64,000 nucleotides of DNA from Pseudomonas rubra (GTDB lineage: Bacteria; Pseudomonadota; Gammaproteobacteria; Pseudomonadales; Pseudomonadaceae). Below are positions 20,090-29,284 of the stretch, in pieces; within the stretch, counting starts at the first letter, position 1; each line of letters opens with the position of its first letter. The translations under genes and the position numbers were made by a program. Below the pieces are notes generated by a model, which was not told the origin of the DNA, made no database searches, and saw only the letters and a list, made by a program, of their open reading frames with translations. The stretch is taken from contig NZ_JAMDGZ010000027.1 in NCBI RefSeq assembly GCF_028656935.1, positions 60,949 to 124,948 on the forward strand. Direction: 5' to 3'.

Positions 20090-21229
20090 ATGATCGTGCT
20101 GGCACCAGGGGCGAATTCGGCTTTATCGGGCACACAATGCGCCTGGTCGCTGGAATGCAGTGGCACGCAGTCGTTTGGCGAGTACGCAGCTGTTGCCTTG
20201 CTTGCGGTTGACGAGAAACGTCAGCCCAAAGGCGAGCCTGCGCTGTTTCACCAAACCCAGGACTGGATGGAGTGGAAAGGCAACCAGGAGAAGGTTCGCT
20301 GCGACCTTAATCTGGCCAAGCTTCCTGCCGGTGCAGACCGGGTCTTGCTGATTGTCTACAGCTTCTCTGCTGCCGGGCCGGTGAGCGCGCTGCGTTCGTT
20401 GCGCCTGCAACTCGACGAACAGCTCGACTTCAGCCTCGAGCTGGGCGAACACGGTGAGTCTGCGATCATCATTGGTGAGTTCTACTGCCGCCATCAGCAG
20501 TGGAAGTTTCGTGCACTGGCCGAAGGCTCGGCCTACGGGCTTGCCGCCCTTGGCCGGCGCCTGGGGGTGAACATCGATGACGCCCACCCGCATCGACGGC
20601 CCAATGCGCCTCATCGTTCGGCGCCTGGTAGTGGTAGCACGGGCACCGGCTTTGCTGTTTCCTCGACCCACCTGCTGACTTGCGCGCATGTCATCGAAGA
20701 CATGCAGGAAATCCATATAGCCTCGTTTGAGGGGCGTCACCGTGCCGAGCCCGTCGTGGTCGACCGGCGCAACGATCTCGCGATTCTGCGCGTGCAAGGC
20801 GCGCCGGCATTCAAGCCGGTGTCCTTCAAGGACGGCCAAGGCTGTGACCTTGGTGAAAATGTCGTGGCGCTCGGGTTTCCGCTTGCTGGCCTGGCCGGTG
20901 GTGGCGTTCACGTTACCCAGGGTGGTGTGTCAGCGCTGTTCGGGCTGCACAACGACGCCAGCCTGCTGCAGTTCACTGCGCCAATTCAGCCTGGCTCCAG
21001 TGGCAGCCCTCTATTTGATGGAACCGGGGCCGTGGTCGGCATGGTCACTTCCACCGTTCCCGACGCTCAGAACATGAATTTTGCCGTGAAGGCCGGGCTC
21101 GCCCTGGCCTTTCTCGATGCCTGTGGCATCCCGGTATCCCGTACGCCCTCCGGCAGGTTGTTCAGCACCGCTGAAATGGCCCGTGAAGCACAACAATCCC
21201 TTTGGCGAGTCGAGGCACGCAACCCGTAA
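20090..21229 (+). CDS. TerD domain fused to trypsin-like serine protease
   Basis: A 379-residue fusion. Residues 1-165 are TerD-like, clearest at the end (IIIGEFYCRHQQWKFRALAE, then YGLAALGRRLGV). The Asp-rich calcium motif of true TerD (DLDAS) is replaced by EYAAVALLAVDE, so metal binding may be lost. Residues about 180-350 form an HtrA-like chymotrypsin-fold protease with a full triad: His200 (LTCAHVIED), Asp229 (RRNDLAIL) and Ser304 (GSSGSP). There is no signal peptide, so it should act in the cytoplasm. I chose ATG 20090, which has a purine-rich ribosome site, over GTG 20045. The protease could process or be gated by other Ter proteins; that is inference. Confidence 0.85.
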   Translation: MIVLAPGANSALSGTQCAWSLECSGTQSFGEYAAVALLAVDEKRQPKGEPALFHQTQDWMEWKGNQEKVRCDLNLAKLPAGADRVLLIVYSFSAAGPVSALRSLRLQLDEQLDFSLELGEHGESAIIIGEFYCRHQQWKFRALAEGSAYGLAALGRRLGVNIDDAHPHRRPNAPHRSAPGSGSTGTGFAVSSTHLLTCAHVIEDMQEIHIASFEGRHRAEPVVVDRRNDLAILRVQGAPAFKPVSFKDGQGCDLGENVVALGFPLAGLAGGGVHVTQGGVSALFGLHNDASLLQFTAPIQPGSSGSPLFDGTGAVVGMVTSTVPDAQNMNFAVKAGLALAFLDACGIPVSRTPSGRLFSTAEMAREAQQSLWRVEARNP

Positions 21230-21299
21230 CCGCACGTTGATTTGAAACCAAGGGAATAGGCGCCCGGTCTTCGACCTCGCGCCAATTTAGGAATAGTTC

Positions 21300-22427
21300 A
21301 TGGAATGTAAAGTAGTACCCACATCCCTTAGCGCCACACTCATGCGCGGGCTGCTTGAAGTCGAAGTCGACGAGGCCATGCTTGCGCCCGAGTCGCTGTT
21401 CGGGTTCGCCGAGCGACGTAATCCAAAGCGCGCATTCCTCTTCGTCTCGAAGGTTCTGGGCCGCCATATTCCGGTGCGTCCGTCGCTGATGGCGGCAAGT
21501 TTCGACAGCCTGGCCGCGCAGATCCCCGCCGATCTTCCAGGCCCGGTACTGGTGATCGGCATGGCCGAAACGGCCGTGGGCCTGGGAGCCGGTGTCCACC
21601 GCGCCTACAGCGCAACCCGGGCTGATTCGATGTACCTGGTCAGCACCCGTCACCCGGTTGGCACTGAGCTGTTCACCCGCTTCGAAGAAGAGCACAGCCA
21701 TGCCAGCGCCCACCTGATTCACTTGCCGGTCGACCCCGACGTACGCGAGCTGATGCTCAACGCCCGTTCGCTGGTGCTGGTCGATGATGAAGCCTCGACC
21801 GGCAAGACCTTTGTCAATCTGCACCGCGCTTTGGTCGATGCCGGACTGTCGAAGATCGAACGGGTGGTCACCTGCGTGCTCACCGACTGGTCTGCCGGCG
21901 CTGTCAGCGAGTGCATCGGCGAGTCCGCAACGCAGGTTTCGCTGGTAAAGGGTTCCTATCGCTTCCACGAAGACAGCTCGGCGCCACTGCCACAGATGCC
22001 GGATGTCGGCACGGTGTCGGTCGGCGAATGGCCTTTGTCCTCTGCCAATGACTGGGGGCGTCTTGGTGTGCGCTCGGTGGACGACACCCTGGCGCCAGAC
22101 CTGCAGGTCAAGCCTGGGGAGAAGATCATCGTCATCGGTACCAGCGAGTTTGTCTGGCGTCCGTTTCTGCTGGCCGAACGACTTGAACGAGCGGGTGCGG
22201 ATGTGCATTTCAGTTCCACCAGCCGTTCACCGATCGCCCTTGGTCATGCTATCGACCATGCGCTGTCGTTCTCCGATAACTACGGTCTGGGCATTCCCAA
22301 CTTCATCTACAACGTGAAGCCCGGGCAATTCGACCGCGTACTGATTTGTAGCGAAACCCCAGCACAGGCAGTGCCTGCATCACTGGTGCAAACCCTGAAG
22401 GCTGAGGTCATCGTCGATGGGCAATAA
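21300..22427 (+). CDS. Phosphoribosyltransferase-TRSP domain protein
   Basis: A 375-residue protein. The N-terminal PRTase fold has the PRPP-binding loop VLVDDEASTGKT (residues 159-170). The C-terminal part, about 270-375 (IIVIGTSEFVWRPFLLAERL, SSTSRSPIALG), matches the TRSP domain that accompanies it in Ter-linked operons. It is predicted to transfer or remove a ribose-5-phosphate group in synthesis of a nucleoside-like compound; the substrate is unknown. It overlaps the next HAD gene by 11 bp, so the pair is translationally coupled. Confidence 0.85.
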   Translation: MECKVVPTSLSATLMRGLLEVEVDEAMLAPESLFGFAERRNPKRAFLFVSKVLGRHIPVRPSLMAASFDSLAAQIPADLPGPVLVIGMAETAVGLGAGVHRAYSATRADSMYLVSTRHPVGTELFTRFEEEHSHASAHLIHLPVDPDVRELMLNARSLVLVDDEASTGKTFVNLHRALVDAGLSKIERVVTCVLTDWSAGAVSECIGESATQVSLVKGSYRFHEDSSAPLPQMPDVGTVSVGEWPLSSANDWGRLGVRSVDDTLAPDLQVKPGEKIIVIGTSEFVWRPFLLAERLERAGADVHFSSTSRSPIALGHAIDHALSFSDNYGLGIPNFIYNVKPGQFDRVLICSETPAQAVPASLVQTLKAEVIVDGQ

Positions 22428-23175
22428 ACGTCCCCTGGTATTCGTCGACCTTGACGATACCCTGTTCCAAACTGCCCGCAAAATGGCTGCCGACGCACCC
22501 CGTTTCCCGGCAACGGCGGATGTTCATGGCCAACCCAATGGCTACATGAATCCGACTCAGCTGTCGCTGGTCAACTGGCTACTGGCTACAACGGACGTAG
22601 TGCCGGTCACCGCCCGCAGTGTCGAGGCCTACAGTCGCGTGCAGTTGCCCTTCACTCAGGGCGCGATCTGTTCCCATGGCGGGGTGATACTGGGCGTTGA
22701 CGGCACGCTCGACCCAGCCTGGAATGCGCGCATGAGCGATACGCTTTGCGCCTTTCAGGAACGTCTGCCGGCCTTGAGCGAGGTCACCTTGGCGATTGGT
22801 GAGGCGATGGGCATTTCTCTTCGTGGCTGGGTTGTGGAAGAAGAGGGCCTACGTCATTACGTGGTCACCAAACATAACGAGTCCAATGACCAGGTGCTGT
22901 CTGCGGTGCTGGCTGAAGTTCAGGCGCGCGGCCTTGTCGAGGGCATGCACATTCACGGCAATGGCAACAATCTGGCATTCCTGCCTGAGGGGCTGAGCAA
23001 GCGCGTGGCCGTGCAGGAGTGGTTGCGTCGCGATCGTCTGGCCCATGGCGAACGCCCGGTGCTGGGCTTTGGTGACAGCATCACCGACCTGGGTTTCATG
23101 GCCGACTGTGATTTCTGGGCCACACCGGCTCGCAGCCAGTTGGCCAAGGCTGTGGAAGGGTTGATTCATGTCTGA
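22417..23175 (+). CDS. HAD-superfamily phosphatase (Cof-like)
   Basis: A 252-residue haloacid-dehalogenase-fold hydrolase. Motif I is FVDLDDTLF (nucleophile and acid/base Asp), motif II is in VPVTARS, and motif IV is GFGDSITDLGFM. A cap domain lies between. It probably dephosphorylates a sugar-phosphate or nucleotide intermediate of the module. It overlaps both neighbours. Confidence 0.85.
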   Translation: MGNKRPLVFVDLDDTLFQTARKMAADAPRFPATADVHGQPNGYMNPTQLSLVNWLLATTDVVPVTARSVEAYSRVQLPFTQGAICSHGGVILGVDGTLDPAWNARMSDTLCAFQERLPALSEVTLAIGEAMGISLRGWVVEEEGLRHYVVTKHNESNDQVLSAVLAEVQARGLVEGMHIHGNGNNLAFLPEGLSKRVAVQEWLRRDRLAHGERPVLGFGDSITDLGFMADCDFWATPARSQLAKAVEGLIHV

Positions 23176-24262
23176 GCTCTTGAGCGCCCTGGACACGGTA
23201 GGTAGCGGTAGCTACGCCGCCGGCGACGTGCATTTTCTCCTGCAGCCGGTGCGTATGGAGGCTACCGAGGTCGAGGAAAAGGAGCGGCTGATCCAGACCA
23301 ACCAGAAACACTACTCCGAAATGATCAGTCAGGAGCATGCGCCTTCTGCTGTGCACAAGAGCCTCTATGCCCGCGCGCTTGAGCAGAACGGCCAGCGCAT
23401 GGCCAACGATGTCCAGGCGCTGGCCCTGGCCCTGGATGCTGCGTTCACCGGCCCGAGCATTGCCCTGGTGTCCTTCGTGCGCGCCGGCTTGCCGCTGGGC
23501 GTGCTGCTGCGCCGGGCACTGGTGGAGAAAGGACGCGACGCCCACCACTATGGGGTGAGTATTGTCCGTGACCGGGGCATTGACAGCGTGGCGCTGGAAG
23601 CGATCATTCAGGCGCATGGTGCCCAGAACATCGTTTTCGTCGATGGCTGGACCGGCAAGGGCGCGATTTCCGGCGAGCTCGAACGCGCTCTGGGCGCTGA
23701 TCGTCGATTCCCCCAGCAACCACGCCTGGTGGTGCTTGCCGACCCTTGTGGGCGTGCCTGGCTGGCCGCATCGGCCGATGACTGGGTGATTCCCTCCGGC
23801 ATTCTCGGTGCCACCGTCTCCGGCCTGGTTTCTCGCTCCATCTGGCCAGCCCAGGGCGGGCTGCATGGTTGTGTGGTCTATAACCACCTGCATGAGCACG
23901 ACGTGACCCGCGATTTCGTTGACCAGATCGAGGCCCAGCGCCGCCTGCTCGGCAGCGTTCATCCAGCGACTCCATGGACCCGCGAGCAGCAGCATGCATT
24001 GCAGCATGCCGCGCAGTCGGTGGTTTCTACCCTGGCCAAGCGTTTTGCGATTACCAACATGAACCGGGTCAAGCCCGGGATTGCCGAGGCCACGCGCGCG
24101 GTGCTGCGCCGGGTTCCGGATCACGTGCTGGTCAGAGACCGTAGCGACAGTGACGTGCAGTTGCTGATGCACCTCACCGAGCGTGCCGGGGTGAGCGTGG
24201 AGGAGGTCGGTAGCGATCTTGGGCCGTACCGTGCTGTGACCATTATCCGGAGCGTGAACTGA
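23168..24262 (+). CDS. StiP-type PRTase-like protein with PELOTA domain
   Basis: A 364-residue protein. The N-terminal 260 residues match the family databases name cysteine protease StiP, but which in the Ter literature is read as a PRTase-like enzyme. The segment NIVFVDGWTGKGAISGELER looks like a PRPP loop. The C-terminal 100 residues (NMNRVKPGIAEATRAVLRRV onward, including VEEVGSDLGPYRAVTIIR) fit a PELOTA-type RNA-binding domain. I favour a ribosyl-transfer or RNA-linked role over proteolysis. It overlaps neighbours at both ends. Confidence 0.8.
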   Translation: MSELLSALDTVGSGSYAAGDVHFLLQPVRMEATEVEEKERLIQTNQKHYSEMISQEHAPSAVHKSLYARALEQNGQRMANDVQALALALDAAFTGPSIALVSFVRAGLPLGVLLRRALVEKGRDAHHYGVSIVRDRGIDSVALEAIIQAHGAQNIVFVDGWTGKGAISGELERALGADRRFPQQPRLVVLADPCGRAWLAASADDWVIPSGILGATVSGLVSRSIWPAQGGLHGCVVYNHLHEHDVTRDFVDQIEAQRRLLGSVHPATPWTREQQHALQHAAQSVVSTLAKRFAITNMNRVKPGIAEATRAVLRRVPDHVLVRDRSDSDVQLLMHLTERAGVSVEEVGSDLGPYRAVTIIRSVN

Positions 24263-25212
24263 TGAAAGAGATTTCTCCGTTCGCCCTCGGGGCAACCCTC
24301 TACATGCCGGCCACCCGCAGTGACATCCTCGACGTTGTTTATGGCCGCAAGCTGGCAGAGCTTCGTTCGCTGGTGGTCTGCCTGGAAGACGCGGTTGCCG
24401 AAATCGATGTCGAAACCGCGCTTAGCAACCTGCAGTTGCTGCTTCAGGCCATCGATCAGCAAGGTGGGCGACCGCAGGCTGGTCCGCTGCTGTTCGTTCG
24501 TCCGCGTGATGCGGCAATGGCGACGCGGCTCAACGATTGGGCGCTGATGAAGCACGTCGACGGCTTCGTCGTGCCCAAGCTGACCCTGCACAACCTTACG
24601 GCCTGGGAGCATGCGGTGACCAACCCGCAGCTGTTCCTCATGCCGACCCTGGAAACCGCTGATGTCTACAACCCAGGTGCCATGGTGGAACTGGGGCAGG
24701 CGCTGAAGGCTAACCTCGACCAGCGCATCATTGCCCTGCGCATTGGCGGCAACGACCTGATGGGGTGCCTCGGGCTGCGGCGCAATCCGCTGACAACGTT
24801 GTACAACACGCCGATGAGTTACGTGATTCCGATGCTTGCCGGGATTATGGGCGCCCAGGGTTTTGCCCTGACGGCACCGGTTTGCGAGCAGCTGGAGTCA
24901 CCTGATTTGCTGCGCGAAGAGCTGGAACTGGACATCGCCCACGGGCTGGTGGGCAAGACTGCGATTCATCCTTGTCAGATCAGCATCATCCAGGAAACCC
25001 TGCGGGTCAGCCTGGACGACCTCAACAGCGCCAAGTTGATCGTCAACGACGTGGCGCCGGCGGTGTTCCGCCACAACGATGCCATGTGTGAACCGGCCAC
25101 CCATTTCAAATGGGCTCTCAACATTCTTGAGCGCGCCAAGTGGCATGGGGTCAAGCCTGCGGATGCAGCAGGCGCTGAACAGCCGATGCGCCTGGCCGAG
25201 GCGATGCGATGA
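24262..25212 (+). CDS. CitE/HpcH-type C-C lyase of the Ter module
   Basis: A 316-residue TIM-barrel protein of the HpcH/HpaI aldolase-citrate lyase superfamily. Recognisable pieces are VVCLEDAVAE (metal-binding acidic residues), LFMPTLETADVY, IIALRIGGNDLMG and GKTAIHPCQI. The family makes or breaks a carbon-carbon bond next to a carboxylate. Its restriction to Ter operons suggests a step in the same metabolite pathway as the PRTases. Start and stop overlap the neighbours (TGATG and ATGA). Confidence 0.85.
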   Translation: MKEISPFALGATLYMPATRSDILDVVYGRKLAELRSLVVCLEDAVAEIDVETALSNLQLLLQAIDQQGGRPQAGPLLFVRPRDAAMATRLNDWALMKHVDGFVVPKLTLHNLTAWEHAVTNPQLFLMPTLETADVYNPGAMVELGQALKANLDQRIIALRIGGNDLMGCLGLRRNPLTTLYNTPMSYVIPMLAGIMGAQGFALTAPVCEQLESPDLLREELELDIAHGLVGKTAIHPCQISIIQETLRVSLDDLNSAKLIVNDVAPAVFRHNDAMCEPATHFKWALNILERAKWHGVKPADAAGAEQPMRLAEAMR

Positions 25213-25940
25213 GTCAGGACATGCTGGCCATGGGGCCTGAAGGAGCCAAGGTGCTGTCGGTGTTCGATTTCGACGGCACCCTGACTCGTCATGACAGCTT
25301 CATTCCCTTCCTCAAGTTTGCTTTCGGCAAGCGTGAGTTCACCCGCCGCTTGCTGCGCCTGACGCTGCCGAGCCTGCGCTATGTGGCCCGGGGCGTGAGC
25401 CGCGACGAGCTCAAGGCGCAACTGATCAGCACCTTCTTGACCGGCGTCGAGGTGCAGTGGGTTGCGCGCAAGGCCGAGCAGTTCCATGAGCTCGCCTGGC
25501 CTCGGTTGATGCGTCCTGCGGGGCTGCTGGCGGTTGCTGCCGAGCGCGAATCGGGAGCCCAGGTCACCCTCTGCTCCGCATCGCCGGCCCTGGTGTTAAA
25601 GCCCTTTGCCGAGCGCCTGGGCATCCAGTTGATCGGCACTGAGCTGGAAGTCATCGACGGGCGCCTGAGTGGCCGGATCGTTGGCAACAACTGCCGTTGC
25701 GAGAACAAGGTACTGCGCCTGGAGGCCGTCTATGGGTCGTTGAGCCAGTACCGCCTGCGGGCCTGGGGCGACACGCGGGGTGATCGTGAGTTGCTGGCGG
25801 CAGCGCAGGACGCCCATTGGCGTCATTTTCATCCGGCATGGCGGCGCAGCCCGCTGCGCTCAAGCACAACAGGTCAGCAGCCGGCAGTCAGAACGGCAGC
25901 TGCCTCACAGAGCAAAACTGAAGATCAACAAGGAGCGTAA
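25209..25940 (+). CDS. HAD-IB family hydrolase (SerB-like)
   Basis: A 243-residue phosphoserine-phosphatase-like HAD enzyme. Motif I is VFDFDGTLTRHDS, motif II is in TLCSASPAL, and motif IV is AWGDTRGDRELL. The last 35 residues are Ser/Gln/Ala-rich and look disordered. It is the second phosphatase in the operon and may remove a phosphate late in the pathway. It lies 2 bp before terZ. Confidence 0.85.
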   Translation: MSQDMLAMGPEGAKVLSVFDFDGTLTRHDSFIPFLKFAFGKREFTRRLLRLTLPSLRYVARGVSRDELKAQLISTFLTGVEVQWVARKAEQFHELAWPRLMRPAGLLAVAAERESGAQVTLCSASPALVLKPFAERLGIQLIGTELEVIDGRLSGRIVGNNCRCENKVLRLEAVYGSLSQYRLRAWGDTRGDRELLAAAQDAHWRHFHPAWRRSPLRSSTTGQQPAVRTAAASQSKTEDQQGA

Positions 25941-25942
25941 TC

Positions 25943-26533
25943 ATGGCACTGACCCTCAGTAAGAACCAAAGCATTTCCCTGGAGAAAACTGCTGGTAGCG
26001 GTCTGACCGCCATCAGCCTGGGCCTGGGCTGGGACCCGGTGAAAGCCGGTGGTTTCTTCGGAAAATTGCTTGGCAGCAACGACGAAATCGATCTTGATGC
26101 ATCCTGCATCGTTCTCAATGGCGACTTGCAGCCCATCGACCTGGTCTGGTTCCGTCAGCTCAAGTCTCGGGATGGTTCGATCCAGCATTCCGGCGACAAC
26201 CTCACCGGTGAAGGTGAGGGTGATGACGAGAGCATCAAGGTCGACCTGCAGCGCCTGCCGAGCGAGGTCAAGTACCTGGTGTTCACCGTGAACAGCTTCC
26301 GCGGCCAGACCTTCGACAAGGTCGAAAATGCCTACTGCCGTATCCTCAAGCAGTCCAACAACAATGAGCTGGCGCGTTTCAACCTGCGTGAGAAGGGCGG
26401 CCACACCGGTGTGGTCATGGCCTGCCTGACCCGTTCAGCAGGCGGTTGGGAATTCAAGGCCATCGGTCAGTCCACCAATGGCCGTACTGCCGATGACCTG
26501 GTCAACCTGGCTGTTCAGGCGATACGCCCATGA
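25943..26533 (+). CDS. terZ: TerD-family protein TerZ
   Basis: A 196-residue TerD-fold protein. MALTLSKNQSISLEKTAGSG is the typical opening. The calcium-binding DEIDLDASC segment is intact, and there is a GEGEGDDESIKVDL acidic loop. Members bind calcium and belong to a membrane-linked stress complex giving resistance to tellurite, phage and pore-forming colicins. The position before terA gives the Z label. It overlaps terA by 4 bp. Confidence 0.88.
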   Translation: MALTLSKNQSISLEKTAGSGLTAISLGLGWDPVKAGGFFGKLLGSNDEIDLDASCIVLNGDLQPIDLVWFRQLKSRDGSIQHSGDNLTGEGEGDDESIKVDLQRLPSEVKYLVFTVNSFRGQTFDKVENAYCRILKQSNNNELARFNLREKGGHTGVVMACLTRSAGGWEFKAIGQSTNGRTADDLVNLAVQAIRP

Positions 26534-27711
26534 CAGCCCTGGTACCTGGCGGTAATGCGCCGGTTGCCACCGGCCAACTGCGGATCGAGATCAATTACTC
26601 GCCGATTCCCGGCATCGACATCGATGTGTCTGCCTTCGTCCTGACCGCTACGGGCAAGGTCCGTGGTGATGACGACATGTGCTTCTACGGCCAGACCAGC
26701 GTACTGGGCGGTGCTGTACAGCTGACCGAAGCCTCGGTGGGGCGTGCGCTGTTCAGCCTGGACCTGGGCCGTATGGACCCGCTCGTCGAGAAAGTCGCGC
26801 TGACAGCGACCATTTACGACAACAAGGCCAGCTTCGACAAGGTATCGACTTTGTCGTTGTCGGTCAGCGGTGGCCTGGACGCGCAGATCCCCACGGGGGG
26901 AATGAACGAAACGGCGCTGATCCTCGGTGAGTTCTACCGACGTCAGGGCGCCTGGAAGTTCCGCTGCGTAGCCCAGGGCTTTGCCGGCGGCCTGGAGCCA
27001 CTGGCCAAGCACTTTGGCGTTGACGTGGCCGCGCCGGCAGCCAGCCCGGCAGCGGCTCCTGTTCAGGCGCCGCCACCACCTGCGCCGACGGCGCCAGCGC
27101 CAGCAAAACCGTCGATCAACCTGAGCAAGGTCACCCTCGACAAGACCCGTTCGAGCATCAGCCTCGAAAAGACCGCTGCGGGCTTTGGCGAGATCAAGGT
27201 GAACCTGAACTGGAACCGGGGCAAGAGCGGTGGCTTTTTCAGCCGCAACAGCTCGATCGACCTGGACGTCGGCTGCCTGTACGAGTTGCAGGATGGTGAG
27301 AAGGGTGTGGTCCAGGCTCTGGGCAACTGCTTCGGCGAACTGGACTACCCGCCCTACATCCAGCTGATGGGTGATGACCGTACGGGCTCTGTGGCCGGTG
27401 GCGAGTGGTTGCACATCAATGGCCGCAAGTGGAGCGACATCCGCCGCATCCTGATTTTCGCCTTCATTTACGACGGCGCGCCCAATTGGCGGGCCACCGA
27501 TGGTGTGGTGACGATCTTCGTCCCGGGCCAGCCCGAGATCGAAGTCCGACTCAATGAGGAGGGCGGCAGTCAGGGCATGTGCGCAATCGCCATGCTGGAA
27601 AACGACAATGGTGCGGTCAAGGTCAGCCGCCGGGTCGACTTCCACTCGCGTCACCGGGAAATGGACAAGGCGTACCACTGGGGCATGCAGTGGACTGCCG
27701 GATCCAAATGA
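26530..27711 (+). CDS. terA: TerA, tandem TerD-type domains
   Basis: A 393-residue protein with two TerD-related domains joined by a Pro/Ala linker (about residues 173-197, PPPPAPTAPAPAKP). The first domain ends with ILGEFYRRQGAWKFRCVA; the second has SSIDLDVGCLYELQDGEKG. Length and layout match TerA of plasmid ter operons. It is probably a scaffold of the Ter complex; no enzymatic motif is seen. Confidence 0.88.
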   Translation: MTALVPGGNAPVATGQLRIEINYSPIPGIDIDVSAFVLTATGKVRGDDDMCFYGQTSVLGGAVQLTEASVGRALFSLDLGRMDPLVEKVALTATIYDNKASFDKVSTLSLSVSGGLDAQIPTGGMNETALILGEFYRRQGAWKFRCVAQGFAGGLEPLAKHFGVDVAAPAASPAAAPVQAPPPPAPTAPAPAKPSINLSKVTLDKTRSSISLEKTAAGFGEIKVNLNWNRGKSGGFFSRNSSIDLDVGCLYELQDGEKGVVQALGNCFGELDYPPYIQLMGDDRTGSVAGGEWLHINGRKWSDIRRILIFAFIYDGAPNWRATDGVVTIFVPGQPEIEVRLNEEGGSQGMCAIAMLENDNGAVKVSRRVDFHSRHREMDKAYHWGMQWTAGSK

Positions 27712-27760
27712 CAACTACGTTCAAGCGGGATCGAAAGATCCCGTTAATCAAGGGGATATG

Positions 27761-28210
27761 ATGCTCGAATGGCTGAAGACAAACGCGGCGAAAGCACGCG
27801 AATCACTGACGACAGAAGTCGCCAAGTACAAAAACCGTACCTTCATGGTCGCTACCGCCAACGCCTGTGCGCTGATTTCGGCTGCCGATGGTGAAGTTTC
27901 CTCGGCCGAGAAGATGAAGATGACGGGCTTCATCAACAACTCTCCGGAGTTGAAGGTCTTCAACCTGATGGAGGTCATTCAGGAATTCAATGACGCCTGC
28001 GGCAAGTTCGAGTTCGATTTCAACATCGGGCAGGCCGAAGCCTTGAAGAACATCAGCAAGATCAAGAGCAAGGATGGCGAAGCGCGCCTGCTGGTGCGGG
28101 TGGCCTGTGCCATTGGCGCCTCCGATGGCGATTTTGATGACAAGGAAAAGGCGGCCTGCCGCCTGATCTGCCTGGAGCTGGGCTTGAACCCGGCTGATTT
28201 CGAACTCTAA
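27761..28210 (+). CDS. terB: TerB
   Basis: A 149-residue all-helical TerB protein with two metal-binding helical repeats: ALISAADGEVSSAEKMKMTG and CAIGASDGDFDDKEKAACRL, whose acidic residues line the metal site. TerB binds TerC at the membrane. I chose ATG 27761 over the adjacent ATG 27758 for better spacing to AGGGG (27751-27755). Confidence 0.93.
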   Translation: MLEWLKTNAAKARESLTTEVAKYKNRTFMVATANACALISAADGEVSSAEKMKMTGFINNSPELKVFNLMEVIQEFNDACGKFEFDFNIGQAEALKNISKIKSKDGEARLLVRVACAIGASDGDFDDKEKAACRLICLELGLNPADFEL

Positions 28211-28221
28211 GGACTGCTCAC

Positions 28222-29253
28222 GTGGAAACTCAAATCGGCTTCCCTCCGCTGACCATAGGGGTCTTCGTCGGCTTGGCGCTCGCCGCCCTGCTGCTGGACA
28301 TGGTCACCCATCGCGACGACAAGCCTATCACCCTGACCCGCGCCTCGATCTGGTCGGTGTTCTGGGTGGCGATCTCTCTGGCTTTTGCCGGTTTCCTCTA
28401 CGTTCAGCACGGCGCAGAGGTTGCCAGCCTGTTCGTCACCGGCTATGCCCTGGAAAAAGTCCTGAGCGTCGACAACCTGTTCGTGTTCATGGCGATCTTT
28501 GCCTGGTTCAAGGTGCCGGACGGGCTGCGTCATCGCATCCTGTACTGGGGCATCATCGGCGCGATCGTCTTTCGCGGTGTATTCGTGGCGATCGGTACCG
28601 GGCTTTTGGCCTTCGGTCCGTGGGTTGAAATCATCTTTGCCCTGATTGTGGCCTGGACCGCGGTGATGATGCTCAGAAGCGGCGGTGATGACGAAGGTGA
28701 AGAGGACTATTCCCAGCACATCGCCTATCGCTTTGCGAAAAAACTCTTCCCGGTCTGGCCGAAACTGTACGGCCACAACTTCTTCGTCAGCCGCAAGAAG
28801 CTTGAAATTGAAGTGCAGAAGCCCGAGAACAAGGGCTTGAGCCTGGCTGCCAAGGGCGGGATCTTTGCCACGCCGCTGTTCCTGTGCCTGGTCGTGGTGG
28901 AAGTGTCGGACGTGCTGTTCGCCTTCGACTCTGTCCCTGCCGTGATTGCCGTGAGCCGTGAGCCGCTGATCGTCTATTCGGCCATGCTGTTCGCCATTCT
29001 TGGCCTGCGCACATTGTACTTCGTGCTCGAAGCCTTGAAGCGCTACCTGGTTCATCTGGAGAAGGCGGTGATCGTCCTGCTGTTCTTCATTGCTGCCAAG
29101 CTGGGCCTCAATGCTACCGACCACCTGTTCCACCACGGTATCAGCATTTCTCCGAACACCAGCCTGCTGATCGTCATGACCGTACTGGTCATCGGCATCC
29201 TGGCCAGCGTGCTCTTCCCTGAAAAAGAAGATGCGCAAAGCGAAAACTCGTAA
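28222..29253 (+). CDS. terC: TerC integral membrane protein
   Basis: A 343-residue multi-pass inner-membrane protein of the TerC family. The family signature is EKVLSVDNLFVFMAIFAWF, with a second acidic motif in LFLCLVVVEVSDVLFAFDSV; these intramembrane acidic residues suggest metal-ion transport. The central cytoplasmic loop is charged (GGDDEGEEDYS). GTG start at 28222. It anchors the Ter complex. Confidence 0.95.
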   Translation: METQIGFPPLTIGVFVGLALAALLLDMVTHRDDKPITLTRASIWSVFWVAISLAFAGFLYVQHGAEVASLFVTGYALEKVLSVDNLFVFMAIFAWFKVPDGLRHRILYWGIIGAIVFRGVFVAIGTGLLAFGPWVEIIFALIVAWTAVMMLRSGGDDEGEEDYSQHIAYRFAKKLFPVWPKLYGHNFFVSRKKLEIEVQKPENKGLSLAAKGGIFATPLFLCLVVVEVSDVLFAFDSVPAVIAVSREPLIVYSAMLFAILGLRTLYFVLEALKRYLVHLEKAVIVLLFFIAAKLGLNATDHLFHHGISISPNTSLLIVMTVLVIGILASVLFPEKEDAQSENS

Positions 29254-29284
29254 TCAGTAGCACCAACCACAAGGAGTTGTATCC

